Positions 24,901 through 33,558 of a stretch of DNA of 49,866 bases are shown one piece after another (within the stretch, counting starts at the first letter, position 1; each line of letters starts with the position of its first letter). The stretch is from assembly GCF_902459695.1 (NCBI RefSeq), contig NZ_CABPRZ010000036.1:1-49866 (forward strand), in the 5' to 3' direction. The notes beneath the pieces were generated by a model. The model made no database searches. It was not told where the DNA came from and worked only from the letters and a program-made list of their open reading frames with translations. Both the position numbers and the translations under genes were made by a program. The stretch comes from Pandoraea terrae (GTDB lineage Bacteria > Pseudomonadota > Gammaproteobacteria > Burkholderiales > Burkholderiaceae).

Positions 24901-25560
24901 CTACCTGACCGTCTCGGCGAGCAGCGATGCCAGCCGGCGCATGGCGGCAGGAATCGGCGCGATGATGGGCACGTCGAACTGGCCGGCCAACGCGATCGCC
25001 GCCTGACCGAGCGGACCCCCGCCGATGATGACAGCCTGCGCACCGTCAAGCGTAATGCATTCCGAGACTGCTTGCGCCAATGCCGCCTCGAGGCGCGCCG
25101 GGTCGGCCGTCAGCGCCTCGGGGTCTCCCGGGGTCAGGCGGACGCCGGTATAGCGCGCGCCCAGCCCCAGCGCATGCGCCCGTGCATCGATCGGCCCCAC
25201 AAGCTCGGGTGTGACCGTGGCGACGCCAAAGCGGCGGCCGCCATGCGCCGCCTCCCGCATCGACGATTCGCAGATCCCCACAACGGGCACGTCGATGAGA
25301 TCCTGAAGCGCCTCGATACCGGGATCGCCGAACGCGCTGATGACCACGCCGGCGGCGTCCCCGCCGTGCCGCCGCCAGCTTGCCAGGACTTCGCCGCCTG
25401 CCGCGTTGAGCGCAGCGGCGTCCACGATCATCGGCACGCCGCGAGCTGCCGTCGCCCCGCGCACCGCATATCCGGCGGGCGCAGACGCCCTGGCGATCGC
25501 CAGCATCATGGCGGTCGTGTCTTCCGAGGTATTGGGATTCAGTAAAAGGATCTCGCGCAT
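24901..25560 (-). CDS. Asp/Glu/hydantoin racemase superfamily protein lacking the second Cys
   Basis: This 219-residue protein has the superfamily's double Rossmann-like fold: LLLNPNTSEDTTAMM at the N-terminus and the first catalytic Cys in VVGICESSMREAAH. The second site, usually GCAG or GCGG, reads VIIGGGPLGQAA here, with Gly replacing Cys. It may therefore not be a racemase; one-Cys relatives include decarboxylases and isomerases. The ATG at 25560 has no strong ribosome site. It lies between the flavin reductase and the acylase in the same direction. Confidence 0.7.
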   Translation of the reverse strand: MREILLLNPNTSEDTTAMMLAIARASAPAGYAVRGATAARGVPMIVDAAALNAAGGEVLASWRRHGGDAAGVVISAFGDPGIEALQDLIDVPVVGICESSMREAAHGGRRFGVATVTPELVGPIDARAHALGLGARYTGVRLTPGDPEALTADPARLEAALAQAVSECITLDGAQAVIIGGGPLGQAAIALAGQFDVPIIAPIPAAMRRLASLLAETVR

Positions 25561-25651
25561 GGGATGGTTGAGTCCCTCGTGGTGCCAAGAGGACCCATCA
25601 TACTGCGAGGCGCACGCCTCGCGCAAAGCCATCACGCGTCCGGGTGCCGGC

Positions 25652-26677
25652 TTACTCGCGCGCCCACAAATCCGGCAGGCCCGGGTCCGTCGATGCGATG
25701 AACTTTTGCAGCAGCGATTTGAGTACCGCGCCATCGGCATATCCGAAACGTGCCAGGGCATCCGCTTCAAGCGATTTCGACGCAGCCACCAGATGCAGCG
25801 CGCGATCGCGGCCACTGGGTGTCAGGAAGAAGCGCGCGCCCTGCCCTGCCGCATCGTCCGCCTCGCTGTGCAGCCATCCGCCCGCGCGCAGACTTTCCAG
25901 CACCGGCGCGCTCGGACGCTCCAGACTGTGCGAGATCGCGGCATCGACGTCCGCCGCGCTCACGCCATCGCGCACGGTGAGCGTCGACAGCACATACCAT
26001 TGCTCGTCCGTCAGGCCGGCCGCCTGGGTCTTCTCGCGAATCCTCTGGTAGAACTGAAAATGTGCGCGGCCCAGTTGATAGCCGAGAAAATCCTCGCTGA
26101 AACTGCCTGCAAGCCGGGCGCTGCGCGGCGCGGGCAAGGTCGGATCCTTTTGCATCGCCAGCGCGTATTTGCCTGCGTGAAACGCCAGCGGCGCACGTTC
26201 CTCGCGCTCGAACGCCGTGACCTCGCCCACGAAAATGATGTGGTCGCCGCCCTCGTACTGGAACGACGTCTTGCAATGGAACCGCGCCACGCACCCACGC
26301 AGAAGCGGCACGCCCTGGGCCGTGGCATCAAGCTCCAAGCCCGCGAATTTGTCTTCGCCGCTCTTCGCGAAGCGGTTCGACAGCGCCTCCTGATCGGCGG
26401 CCAGCACGTGCACCGCCCAATGATCGGCGGCCTCGAAGGCTGTGCGGCTATGCGCCTTCTTGGCCAGGCTCCACAGCACCATCGGCGGATCGAGCGAAAC
26501 AGAGTTGAAACTGTTCGCCGTCAGTCCGACGAAACTGCCGTCCGGCGCCCGCGTGGTGATGACTGTCACGCCAGTGGCAAAGGCGCCGAGCGCCGAGCGG
26601 AAGGCTTTCGGATCGGTCTTGGGGTCGGCCGTCGGTGCGGCCGGGGCATCGTGTCGGGGGGCGCTTGGTGCGGTCAT
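25652..26677 (-). CDS. Flavin reductase with C-terminal MarR-like domain (C1-type)
   Basis: This 341-residue protein combines a flavin-reductase/split-barrel domain (about 20-185; TGVTVITTRAPDGSFVGLTA, NSFNSVSLDPPMVLWSLAKK) with a MarR-like winged helix (about 200-335; QWYVLSTLTVRDGVSAADVD). The same two-domain layout is known from C1, the reductase of Acinetobacter p-hydroxyphenylacetate hydroxylase, where the MarR-like part senses the aromatic substrate. It would deliver reduced flavin to an acyl-CoA-dehydrogenase-fold monooxygenase such as the one at 44299-45468. GGAG precedes the ATG at 26677. Confidence 0.85.
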   Translation of the reverse strand: MTAPSAPRHDAPAAPTADPKTDPKAFRSALGAFATGVTVITTRAPDGSFVGLTANSFNSVSLDPPMVLWSLAKKAHSRTAFEAADHWAVHVLAADQEALSNRFAKSGEDKFAGLELDATAQGVPLLRGCVARFHCKTSFQYEGGDHIIFVGEVTAFEREERAPLAFHAGKYALAMQKDPTLPAPRSARLAGSFSEDFLGYQLGRAHFQFYQRIREKTQAAGLTDEQWYVLSTLTVRDGVSAADVDAAISHSLERPSAPVLESLRAGGWLHSEADDAAGQGARFFLTPSGRDRALHLVAASKSLEADALARFGYADGAVLKSLLQKFIASTDPGLPDLWARE

Positions 26678-26801
26678 GAGGAACTCCATCGAAGCGTTAT
26701 GCAGTGAGTATCGGCGGGCGCACCGACTGGCTGTCGCTGCATCGGTGCCCCGTCATGATCCCGAGCTTCCCACAACGCATTCACGGCCTCATCGTCCTGC
26801 C

Positions 26802-26808
26802 AGACTAG
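26802..26808. promoter_or_regulatory. CTAGTCT motif upstream of the flavin reductase
   Basis: AGACTAG (inverse CTAGTCT, extended to CTAGTCTG) lies in the 164-bp gap before the flavin reductase gene. The same motif occurs three times in the divergent region 29722-29917. CTAG is rare in such genomes, so recurrence in intergenic DNA suggests a shared regulator site. Confidence 0.4.
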
Positions 26809-26841
26809 CCAGGGAGCACATTGGCCCGCCGCTTTTCGGGC

Positions 26842-27333
26842 TTAGCCCGCCTGACGCGCGGCCAGCACCAGCGAGAGCTGCGCCGGGTCGAGCTTCAGGA
26901 CCAGCGTGGAAGTCGGGACGCACCGCGTGGCCGACATCCGCCATTCGTCGCCGACGCGGCGGTAGCGGTCCTCGTAGACCGCGCCGAGTTGCAACAGCGT
27001 CATCGCCTGCGTGTCGATGCGCTGAAAATGCAGCCCCCAGGTACCTTGCGCTTCGTCGTCGCCCGTCAAGGCGATCTGCGGATTCACGCCATGATGCATT
27101 TCGATGATGTGATCGACGCATCCGAGCCGGGTGAAGACGTCCACCAACGCCTCGCGATTGTCGAAAACACCCACATTTCCGTAATCGATATGAACCTCGC
27201 CCGGCACGAAACACTCGCGCATCCCCGCCGGATCCTTGGCGTCGCAACACGCCAGGTAACGCGCCTTGAGCCGGCGAATCGCTTCGATGTCTTCAAGACG
27301 GCGCACGCGCGCCGCGATGTCGTGATCAGTCAT
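26842..27333 (-). CDS. SnoaL-like (NTF2 fold) protein
   Basis: This 163-residue protein starts with the typical helix of SnoaL_4-type proteins (VRRLEDIEAIRRLKARYLAC) followed by DAKDPAGMRECFVPGEVHID and the C-terminal strands YEDRYRRVGDEWRMSATRCV. Related proteins accompany steroid, polyketide and aromatic catabolic genes as isomerases or dehydratases. GGAGACAATGG precedes the ATG. It starts 16 bp after the upstream OYE gene ends, in one operon. Confidence 0.8.
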   Translation of the reverse strand: MTDHDIAARVRRLEDIEAIRRLKARYLACCDAKDPAGMRECFVPGEVHIDYGNVGVFDNREALVDVFTRLGCVDHIIEMHHGVNPQIALTGDDEAQGTWGLHFQRIDTQAMTLLQLGAVYEDRYRRVGDEWRMSATRCVPTSTLVLKLDPAQLSLVLAARQAG

Positions 27334-27349
27334 CCATTGTCTCCGTGGA

Positions 27350-28651
27350 TTATTCCGCAGCCAGTTGCTGCGTCAGCGAGGGATCGTTGCCCGGACCATA
27401 GACACAGCTCACCCCCGCCGGATCGTAGATCTTCGCCACGCACGCATTGCAACTGTCGCACGCGGAGCGGTCCGTCACGCCGTCGCGCCAATGCGTGACG
27501 AGCGCCGGGTCGTGAATCAGCGCGCGTGCGAGCGCGACGCAATCGAAACCTTCGCCGATCAGCCGTTCGGCATCGGCGAGCGACTTCAAGCCGCCGATAT
27601 ACGCCAGCGGCATGCGCACCGCCTGGCGAATGACGCGCGCCGGTTCCAGGAAATACAGGTCGCGAAACTTGAGATCGCGCGGCGTGCGCTTCTCGAGCAT
27701 GGTGATGCCGAAGCGGGCCAGCGCATGCGGCGCCGCCGCCTTCATCTGGGCAGTCGGCATCGGGCTGCCGAAGAGCGCCCACGGACTCTCGACATTGCGC
27801 CCGCCCGAAAGCGTCAGGATGTCCGCACCTTCGGCCTCCAGGACACGGGCAATCGCCGCGGACGCCTCGGCGTCGTTGCCTCCCGGAACGCCATCGATAA
27901 TGCTGAGCTTGCAGCCGACCGCCATATCGTGTCCAACGGCGTCCTTGACCGCACGCAGCACGGCAGCCGGGAAACGCGCACGCTGTTCAGGACCGCCGCC
28001 GTAGGCATCGCGCCGTTTGTTGGACAACGGCGACAGGAACTGGTTGAGCAGATAACCGTGGCCCATGTGGATCTCGACCGCGTCAAAACCCGCCGAGCGC
28101 GCCAGGCGCGCTGCCTCGGCGAATTGCGCGGCGACGGTCGACATCTCCGCCTCTCGCATCGCCCGCTGGAAATACACGCCGTACATCATGCCGAACGCGT
28201 TCAAACCGCCCGACGCGCTGGCCGGCCGGCGGCTGCCCCCGTGACGCATCATCGTGAACGACCCGGCGTGCGTGATCTGCAGGCATGCGGCCGCGCCTTC
28301 CCGATGCACGGCGTCCGTCAGCACGCGCAGATAGGGGATGGCGGCTGGCGTCAGATGGATCTGATGCGGGAACGTCATGCCGTCGCTCGCCACGGCAGCG
28401 TAGGCAACGGTCGTCATGCCGACGCCGCCCGCAGCCAGGTCGCGATGGTGTTTCACGAGCGCTTGCGTGGGCAGGCCATGCGGTGTCATGCCTTCGTTCG
28501 CGCCCGCCTTGATATAGCGGTTGCGCAGCGTGAGCGGGCCGAGCTTGACCGGCGTAAACGTCGATCGGGCAACGGGAGACTGCACCATGGATAGCGGGAA
28601 TTCGGATGAAGCGGACGACGACGAAGTCGACGGCAAGGAAAACTGCGGCAT
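27350..28651 (-). CDS. OYE-family NADH:flavin oxidoreductase (single barrel)
   Basis: This 433-residue FMN TIM-barrel reductase has family blocks LGPLTLRNRYIKAGANEGMT near residue 40, QITHAGSF, EIHMGHGYLLNQFLSPLSNK and GGLKSLADAERLI. Near the C-terminus four cysteines (CDSCNAC and SCVYG) suggest a 4Fe-4S cluster, but the second dinucleotide domains of the 714-residue paralogue are absent. It probably reduces an activated C=C bond. AGGAGG precedes the ATG. It lies in the operon that begins with the ketosteroid isomerase. Confidence 0.85.
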   Translation of the reverse strand: MPQFSLPSTSSSSASSEFPLSMVQSPVARSTFTPVKLGPLTLRNRYIKAGANEGMTPHGLPTQALVKHHRDLAAGGVGMTTVAYAAVASDGMTFPHQIHLTPAAIPYLRVLTDAVHREGAAACLQITHAGSFTMMRHGGSRRPASASGGLNAFGMMYGVYFQRAMREAEMSTVAAQFAEAARLARSAGFDAVEIHMGHGYLLNQFLSPLSNKRRDAYGGGPEQRARFPAAVLRAVKDAVGHDMAVGCKLSIIDGVPGGNDAEASAAIARVLEAEGADILTLSGGRNVESPWALFGSPMPTAQMKAAAPHALARFGITMLEKRTPRDLKFRDLYFLEPARVIRQAVRMPLAYIGGLKSLADAERLIGEGFDCVALARALIHDPALVTHWRDGVTDRSACDSCNACVAKIYDPAGVSCVYGPGNDPSLTQQLAAE

Positions 28652-28695
28652 GCAAGCCTCCTGACGATTCTGTGGATGGGTGTGCTGCGGACGAA

Positions 28696-29223
28696 TCAGA
28701 CGTCGATGCGCTTCATCGTCGCCAGACTCTCACGGGCGAGCGCCTGATACAGCGTTGTGCCATGACGCTTTGCAGCGATTTCCTCAGGTGTGAGCGCGCG
28801 TACGACCCGCCCCGGCACGCCCATGACAAGCACGCCGGGGGGAATGCGCTGCGCCGTGGACACGAACGCGCTGGCTGCCACGATCGAGGCCTCGCCAATC
28901 TCGGCGCCGTCCATGATCACGGCGTTCATGCCGATCATCACGTCGCGGCCGATCTGGGCGCCGTGCACGACCGCTGCGTGGCCGATATGACTGTTCGGCA
29001 GGAGGCGGCAGACCTCTTTCGGGGCGACGTGCAACACGCAACCGTCCTGCACGTTGCACCCTTCACCGACCTCGATACGCCCGAAATCGCCGCGCAGGCT
29101 AGCGCAGGGGCCGATATAGCAACCCGCGCCGATCTCGACGTCGCCGATCAGCACCGCCATTTCGTGAACGAACGCTTCGGGATGGATACGCGGCCGGCGG
29201 CCGGAGAATTCATAGAGTGCCAT
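28696..29223 (-). CDS. Gamma-carbonic-anhydrase-like/PaaY-like protein
   Basis: This 175-residue left-handed beta-helix protein has hexapeptide repeats from about residue 20 (VLIGDVEIGAGCYIGPCASL, then RGDFGRIEVGEGCNVQDGCV). Metal-binding His positions occur in VLHVAP, SHIGHAAVVHG. Members include PaaY thioesterase and CaiE, helper proteins of CoA-thioester pathways. Its place between a ketosteroid isomerase and a reductase suggests rescue of CoA from dead-end thioesters. The ribosome site is weak; 13 bp separate it from the upstream gene, so coupling is likely. Confidence 0.8.
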   Translation of the reverse strand: MALYEFSGRRPRIHPEAFVHEMAVLIGDVEIGAGCYIGPCASLRGDFGRIEVGEGCNVQDGCVLHVAPKEVCRLLPNSHIGHAAVVHGAQIGRDVMIGMNAVIMDGAEIGEASIVAASAFVSTAQRIPPGVLVMGVPGRVVRALTPEEIAAKRHGTTLYQALARESLATMKRIDV

Positions 29224-29236
29224 GACGATGCCGGGA

Positions 29237-29614
29237 TCAGGCCGGATGAACGTCGTCCGGCGCCCAGAACGCCTGCATGCGTTCGATCTTTCCGGAGTCG
29301 TCGAACGTCATCACGTCGGTCACATCGATCTTGACGGCGTGCCCGTTCATCGTCACCTGCACCTGGAACGTGATGGATGCGCTGCGGCCATGCGAGCCGC
29401 GCGGCGGCGCGACCAGCGCCAGCCGTGCGCCGGTTTTGATGGCGCCTGCGTAGAAAGCCTCGATCGCGGCCCGCCCTTCAACGCGCGGCGCGCCGACCGG
29501 GTCTTCGACCGTGGCATGATCGGCGTAGAGTGCGCACACCCGTGCGGCGTCGCCTGCATTGAACGCCTCGACATATTCCCGCAATGCGGCCTTCATCGTC
29601 GCGCTGTCGACCAT
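29237..29614 (-). CDS. Delta5-3-ketosteroid isomerase-like protein
   Basis: This 125-residue protein has the same length as Comamonas testosteroni ketosteroid isomerase. Tyr14 lies in LREYVEAFNAGD, Asp38 in DHATVEDPVG, and Asp100 in IDVTDVMTFD, matching the catalytic Tyr14, Asp38 and Asp99 set. Strand order and the final MQAFWAPDDVHPA also match Pseudomonas putida KSI. The expected reaction is moving a Delta5 double bond into conjugation with a 3-keto group. The ATG at 29614 has AGGGG 6 bases before it. It is the first gene of a minus-strand operon opposite the DUF1302 gene. A non-steroid substrate remains possible. Confidence 0.85.
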   Translation of the reverse strand: MVDSATMKAALREYVEAFNAGDAARVCALYADHATVEDPVGAPRVEGRAAIEAFYAGAIKTGARLALVAPPRGSHGRSASITFQVQVTMNGHAVKIDVTDVMTFDDSGKIERMQAFWAPDDVHPA

Positions 29615-29644
29615 CGTCATCCCCTGAAATCCGGTAATAAAAGG

Positions 29645-29673
29645 TGGCCGCCGCGCCAAGCAAGCGGCGGCCA
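29645..29673. repeat. GC-rich hairpin in the 5' region of the isomerase operon
   Basis: Perfect 10-bp arms (TGGCCGCCGC, GCGGCGGCCA) with a 9-nt loop. On the minus strand it is followed by CCTTTTATT and then, after ~20 bases, the isomerase ribosome site. It could be an attenuator in the leader. Confidence 0.45.
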
Positions 29674-29721
29674 ATGTCTTGCATCATCCTCCGCGACCGC
29701 TGCGGCGATCATCGTCATTTC

Positions 29722-29917
29722 AGACTAGGGCGGTTCGCCGGGCCGTCGGGCATCTACCCGGCGCCTGCACGGCATCTGCGCGGACATCTACTCGTTTTCC
29801 CGCATAGGCTTTCCGGGCATGGCCCGGCCGCCCTTCTCCCGCCGTACCCGCCGATTTTCTAAACATATCCGTCTAGTCTATTCCGACGTTTTTTTTTAGC
29901 GGCGGCATCACTAGTCT
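29722..29917. promoter_or_regulatory. Divergent promoter region with three CTAGTCT motifs
   Basis: The gap 29621-29968 between the isomerase operon (minus) and the DUF1302 gene (plus) has CTAGTCT at 29873-29879 and 29911-29917 and its inverse at 29722-29728. A T9 run follows the first of these. Spacing of the plus-strand pair is 38 bp. Likely target of one pathway regulator. Confidence 0.45.
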
Positions 29918-29968
29918 GCGGTTCAAACCACAAGAAAGAATGGCTTCGTCATCACTACAGGAGACACC

Positions 29969-31534
29969 ATGCAGGCTCGCCGCAGCACCCACGCACCGTT
30001 GCTCAATCAGCCTTACTCCCGCATAGCGGTTGCCGCTGTCCTGATGTTTGCTGCCGGCGGCGCCCTTGCCGGCAACACCATCGATCTGGGCAATGAAACC
30101 TCCCTCGACTGGTCGTTGACCGGGACATACGGTGCCGCCATGCGCACACGTTCGCCCAGCCCGACGATTCTGCAGCCCGCCAACATCAACGGCGACGACG
30201 GGGACCGCAACTTCCAGAAGGGCAGCCTGATCAATAACCGGTTCAGCCTGCTCGGTGAAATGAATCTTTACCGCGGGAACATGGGTGTGTTTCTGCGCGG
30301 CAGCGCCTTCTACGATCAGGTCTACCGGCGCGCGAACGGCAACGATTCGCCGTTCACCGTCAACCATTCCGGCGATTTCAACCAGTTTACCGATCCGGCG
30401 CAGTTCTACCATGGCCGTCGCGCGCAGTTGCTCGACGCCTACGTGTACAACACGTTCTCGGTCGGCGAGACCAAGCTCAACGTGAAGCTCGGTAATCAGG
30501 TGGTGGCCTGGGGCGAATCGCTGTACTTCCCGAACATCGCCGGTGCGATGGGTGTGGCCGATGCGACGAAGTCGTTCGTGCCTGGCGCGGAAGTGAAGGA
30601 CATCCTCTTGCCGGTGCCGCAATTGTCGATGCAATGGCAATTGAACCCGACCGTCAGCCTGATGGGCTATTACCAGTTCACGTACCAGCCGAATCAGCTG
30701 AGCGCACCTGGCAGCTACTTCAGCACGACCGACGTCGTCGGGCCGGGCGCGCAATACATTATCGGGCCGGGCGGCTTCAAGATTCCCCGCGGGCCGGACA
30801 TCACCCCGAGCAATCAGGGTCAGTTCGGCTTGGGCTCGCGTGTACGCGTATTCGGCGACACCGAAGTGGGCCTGTACTTCTTGAATTACCACGACAAGAA
30901 CCCGAACGTGGTGACGTCGTTCTTCCCGACCATCCAGTACCAGCAGAAGTACTTCGGCAACATCAAGCTCTATGGTGCGAGCGCGTCGACCTCGTTGTTC
31001 GGCGCGAACGTGGCGGGCGAAGTCAGCTACCGCGACGGTGCGCCGGTGCTCGTCAACGTGGGCGGTACGCCGCAAGCGACGCGCGCCAACGTTTGGCAGG
31101 CCCAGGTCTCGGCGATCTACTCGATCGGCCCGACCTTCCTGGCGGATTCGCAGTCGCTGGTGGGTGAAATCGGCTACCAGCACGTTGCCAGCGTGACGCC
31201 GTTCATGGGATCGACGCAACTGGTCAACACGACCAATTCGGCGGCCTACCAGGTGAGCTGGTCGCTGACGTACAACAACGTGTTCGACGGCTGGGACTTG
31301 ACGATCCCGTTGACCTACGCGGACGCGTTCTCGGGCCATTCGGCCGTGGCAGGCAGCTTTGGCTCGTTGTCGGGTGCGGGCGACCGGCGCGTGTCGATCG
31401 GTGCGACGTTCAAGCGTCTGAACAACCTCGAACTAGGCCTCACGTACGCGAAGTTCCTTGGCAGCGTAAGCCTTGCCAACCGGCCGCTTGCCGATCGTGA
31501 CTACGTTGCCTTCAACGCGAAATATTCGTTCTGA
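29969..31534 (+). CDS. DUF1302 outer-membrane-associated protein
   Basis: This 521-residue protein has a signal peptide (cleavage after ALA, about residue 35) and a long series of amphipathic beta strands ending in a terminal Phe (FNAKYSF), which is the signature of outer-membrane barrels. Blocks such as LINNRFSLLGEMNLYRGNMG, WGESLYFPN and the YYQFTYQPNQ segment place it in DUF1302. In proteobacteria DUF1302 genes travel with DUF1329, YCF48 and RND genes in clusters for hydrophobic substrates. A role in uptake or export of the substrate is inferred. AGGAGACACC precedes the ATG. Confidence 0.85.
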   Translation: MQARRSTHAPLLNQPYSRIAVAAVLMFAAGGALAGNTIDLGNETSLDWSLTGTYGAAMRTRSPSPTILQPANINGDDGDRNFQKGSLINNRFSLLGEMNLYRGNMGVFLRGSAFYDQVYRRANGNDSPFTVNHSGDFNQFTDPAQFYHGRRAQLLDAYVYNTFSVGETKLNVKLGNQVVAWGESLYFPNIAGAMGVADATKSFVPGAEVKDILLPVPQLSMQWQLNPTVSLMGYYQFTYQPNQLSAPGSYFSTTDVVGPGAQYIIGPGGFKIPRGPDITPSNQGQFGLGSRVRVFGDTEVGLYFLNYHDKNPNVVTSFFPTIQYQQKYFGNIKLYGASASTSLFGANVAGEVSYRDGAPVLVNVGGTPQATRANVWQAQVSAIYSIGPTFLADSQSLVGEIGYQHVASVTPFMGSTQLVNTTNSAAYQVSWSLTYNNVFDGWDLTIPLTYADAFSGHSAVAGSFGSLSGAGDRRVSIGATFKRLNNLELGLTYAKFLGSVSLANRPLADRDYVAFNAKYSF

Positions 31535-31586
31535 TGCCGTCGGTCCTGAGACCGGGCGACATGCCATCCAAAGGAGTTGAACAGAG

Positions 31587-32966
31587 ATGAAACGATATCG
31601 AAACCTGACCGTGCAAACCGGTCTTTTGGCTGCCAGCCTGCTGGTGGCGGTGGCGTCGTACGCAAAGACGACGCAGGATGACCTCAAGCAGCTTGAAGGC
31701 CCGCTCACGCCGGTGGGTGCTGAGCGCGCCGCCAGCAAGGACGGCCAGATTCCTGCGTGGAGCGGCAAGTGGCTGGGTGCGCCTCCGGGCGTGCAGTACA
31801 AGGCGGGCGACCGTTATGCGGATCCGTACGCGAGCGAGAAGCCGCTGTATGTGATCACGGCGCAGAACATGGCGCAGTATGCGGACCATCTGACTGAAGG
31901 CGAGAAGGCGCTGTTCAAGAAGTATCCTGAGACGTTCAAGATGCCGGTGTACCAGTCGCATCGCGACTTCCGTTTCCCGGATGCCTACTACAAGAGCATC
32001 ACGACGTACGCGCCTGAGGTCGAGATGCTGCCGAATGCGAACGGCATCAAGAATTCACCGGCGATCGTGCCGTACCCGGTTCCGAAGAACGGTTTGGAGT
32101 TGATGTGGAACCTGCGCGTGTCGGCGGGGCTGGCGTTCGAGAAAGCCACCTATGACCAGGCGGTCGTCTATCCTGACGGCCAGATTGCCTGGGGCCGGGT
32201 GAAGTACTCGATCTACGGGCCGCGCTCGACATTCCAGTTCGCGCCGAAGGACGAAATCTACAACCGCAGCTTCTTCCGCACGGTGACGGATTTGCCGTTG
32301 CGTGATCGTGGGACGGTGATCATCGGTTACTCGGTGTGGAACGAAGACGCAAGCAATTCGAACCGCACGTGGATGTACAACCCTGGTACGCGCCGTGTGC
32401 GTCAAGCACCGGAATACGGCTTCGACCAGCCGAGCGGCCCGGGCGGCTTCCGTACCGTGGACGACGACCGCTTGTATAACGGCTCGGGCGAGCGTTACAG
32501 CTGGAAGATCGTCGGCAAGAAGGAGATGCTGGTCCCGTACAACAATTACAAGGTGATGAACACGTCCACGAAGTACAAGGACATGTTGACGAAGGGTCAC
32601 GAAAATCCGGATGTGATGCGATATGAGTTGCATCGCGTGTGGGTGCTCGAGGCCACGCTCAAGCAAGGGTTCCGTCACCAGTACGCGAAGCGGGTGTTGT
32701 ACCTTGACGAAGACAGCTGGATTGCGTTGTCGGCAGACAACTACGATGCGCGCGGCCAACTGTGGCGCACGAACTTCGCGTCGACGGTCTACGCTTACGA
32801 CGCCAAGTTCTTCTACACGACCACGGTGTTCTTCCACGACCTGATCTCGGGCGCCTACCTCGCCGACCGACTGACGAACGAAGGCCCGATGCCGGCGCTG
32901 ACCCCCAACTCGGAATTCAACGAAAGCTACTTCTCGCCGGATGCGGCACGTAGCGCGGGGACGTGA
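31587..32966 (+). CDS. DUF1329 periplasmic protein
   Basis: This 459-residue protein has a signal peptide (cleavage after SYA, about residue 25) and the DUF1329 blocks LTPVGAERAASKDGQIPAWS, KMPVYQSHRDFRFPD, NPGTRRVRQAPEYGFDQPSG and RHQYAKRVLYLDEDSW. The fold is LolA/LolB-like, so it may carry a hydrophobic molecule across the periplasm (inference from fold and partners). AAAGGAG precedes the ATG; it follows DUF1302 by 52 bp and is ended by a strong terminator, giving a two-gene operon. Confidence 0.88.
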   Translation: MKRYRNLTVQTGLLAASLLVAVASYAKTTQDDLKQLEGPLTPVGAERAASKDGQIPAWSGKWLGAPPGVQYKAGDRYADPYASEKPLYVITAQNMAQYADHLTEGEKALFKKYPETFKMPVYQSHRDFRFPDAYYKSITTYAPEVEMLPNANGIKNSPAIVPYPVPKNGLELMWNLRVSAGLAFEKATYDQAVVYPDGQIAWGRVKYSIYGPRSTFQFAPKDEIYNRSFFRTVTDLPLRDRGTVIIGYSVWNEDASNSNRTWMYNPGTRRVRQAPEYGFDQPSGPGGFRTVDDDRLYNGSGERYSWKIVGKKEMLVPYNNYKVMNTSTKYKDMLTKGHENPDVMRYELHRVWVLEATLKQGFRHQYAKRVLYLDEDSWIALSADNYDARGQLWRTNFASTVYAYDAKFFYTTTVFFHDLISGAYLADRLTNEGPMPALTPNSEFNESYFSPDAARSAGT

Positions 32967-33001
32967 TCGGCGGTTTCCGCAGTAACTTGATGTAGAGGTA
33001 T

Positions 33002-33026
33002 GCCCCGCTTCGGCGGGGCTTTTTGC
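33002..33026 (+). terminator. Rho-independent terminator
   Basis: A 7-bp GC stem (GCCCCGC, GCGGGGC) closed by a TTCG tetraloop and followed by TTTTTGCTTT ends the DUF1302-DUF1329 operon. Confidence 0.85.
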
Positions 33027-33066
33027 TTTATGGTTACTGGTGCTTTTGCTTGGTGTAACTGCCTGT

Positions 33067-33416
33067 CGTGCCTATTGATGCCCGCGCCACCCGCAATGGC
33101 CCTTCTTGCCTATTGATGCTCGCGCCGGCCGCAGCATTGACCCGCTTTCCGCTCCCGACAGAACACACGTACGCGGAAAGCGGGTCAACGCTCCGGCGAA
33201 CCGCTACCGTTCCGTCGACACCCTACCTCAAGCCGCCCAATGCTTGCCCCAGTCTGACGCGACAGCCGTCTTCACCAGCCGCTCCACGCGGCATGCCGAT
33301 TCCCGGACTCGCTCACGAGGGACCGGCGTCGACTCCGATAATCGTCATGCCGTGACACCCCGGCGGTCCACTCAGCCCCCGCGGCCTCGGGGCCGCACAC
33401 CGAACGCGGGTTTCGA
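33067..33416. repeat. Composite repeat copy 1 (38-bp tandem units, hairpin, common tail)
   Basis: Two 38-bp units begin at 33067 and 33105 (core TTGCCTATTGATGCTCGCG). They lead into a hairpin with perfect 16-bp arms TTGACCCGCTTTCCGC (33137-33152) and its inverse (33173-33188) around a 20-nt loop. A ~225-bp tail follows. The whole block recurs inverted at 34336-34684. The units and hairpin recur directly at 49704. Confidence 0.85.
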
Positions 33417-33558
33417 CGTACCGGCACCGCGCGACGCGCGCAGGTTCGTTGAAACCTGTGTATTCCGGCTTTATCGCGAAGGTCAGGGCCGTAACGCATC
33501 GATAATCGCCCGGATGATATGCCATCCGGGCTAAGCTGCCGCTGCGGGCGGGCGGGCG

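Noticed and set aside
29873-31339. Minus-strand frame of 488 codons
   Set aside because: Antisense to the DUF1302 gene, which has a signal peptide, family motifs and a ribosome site.
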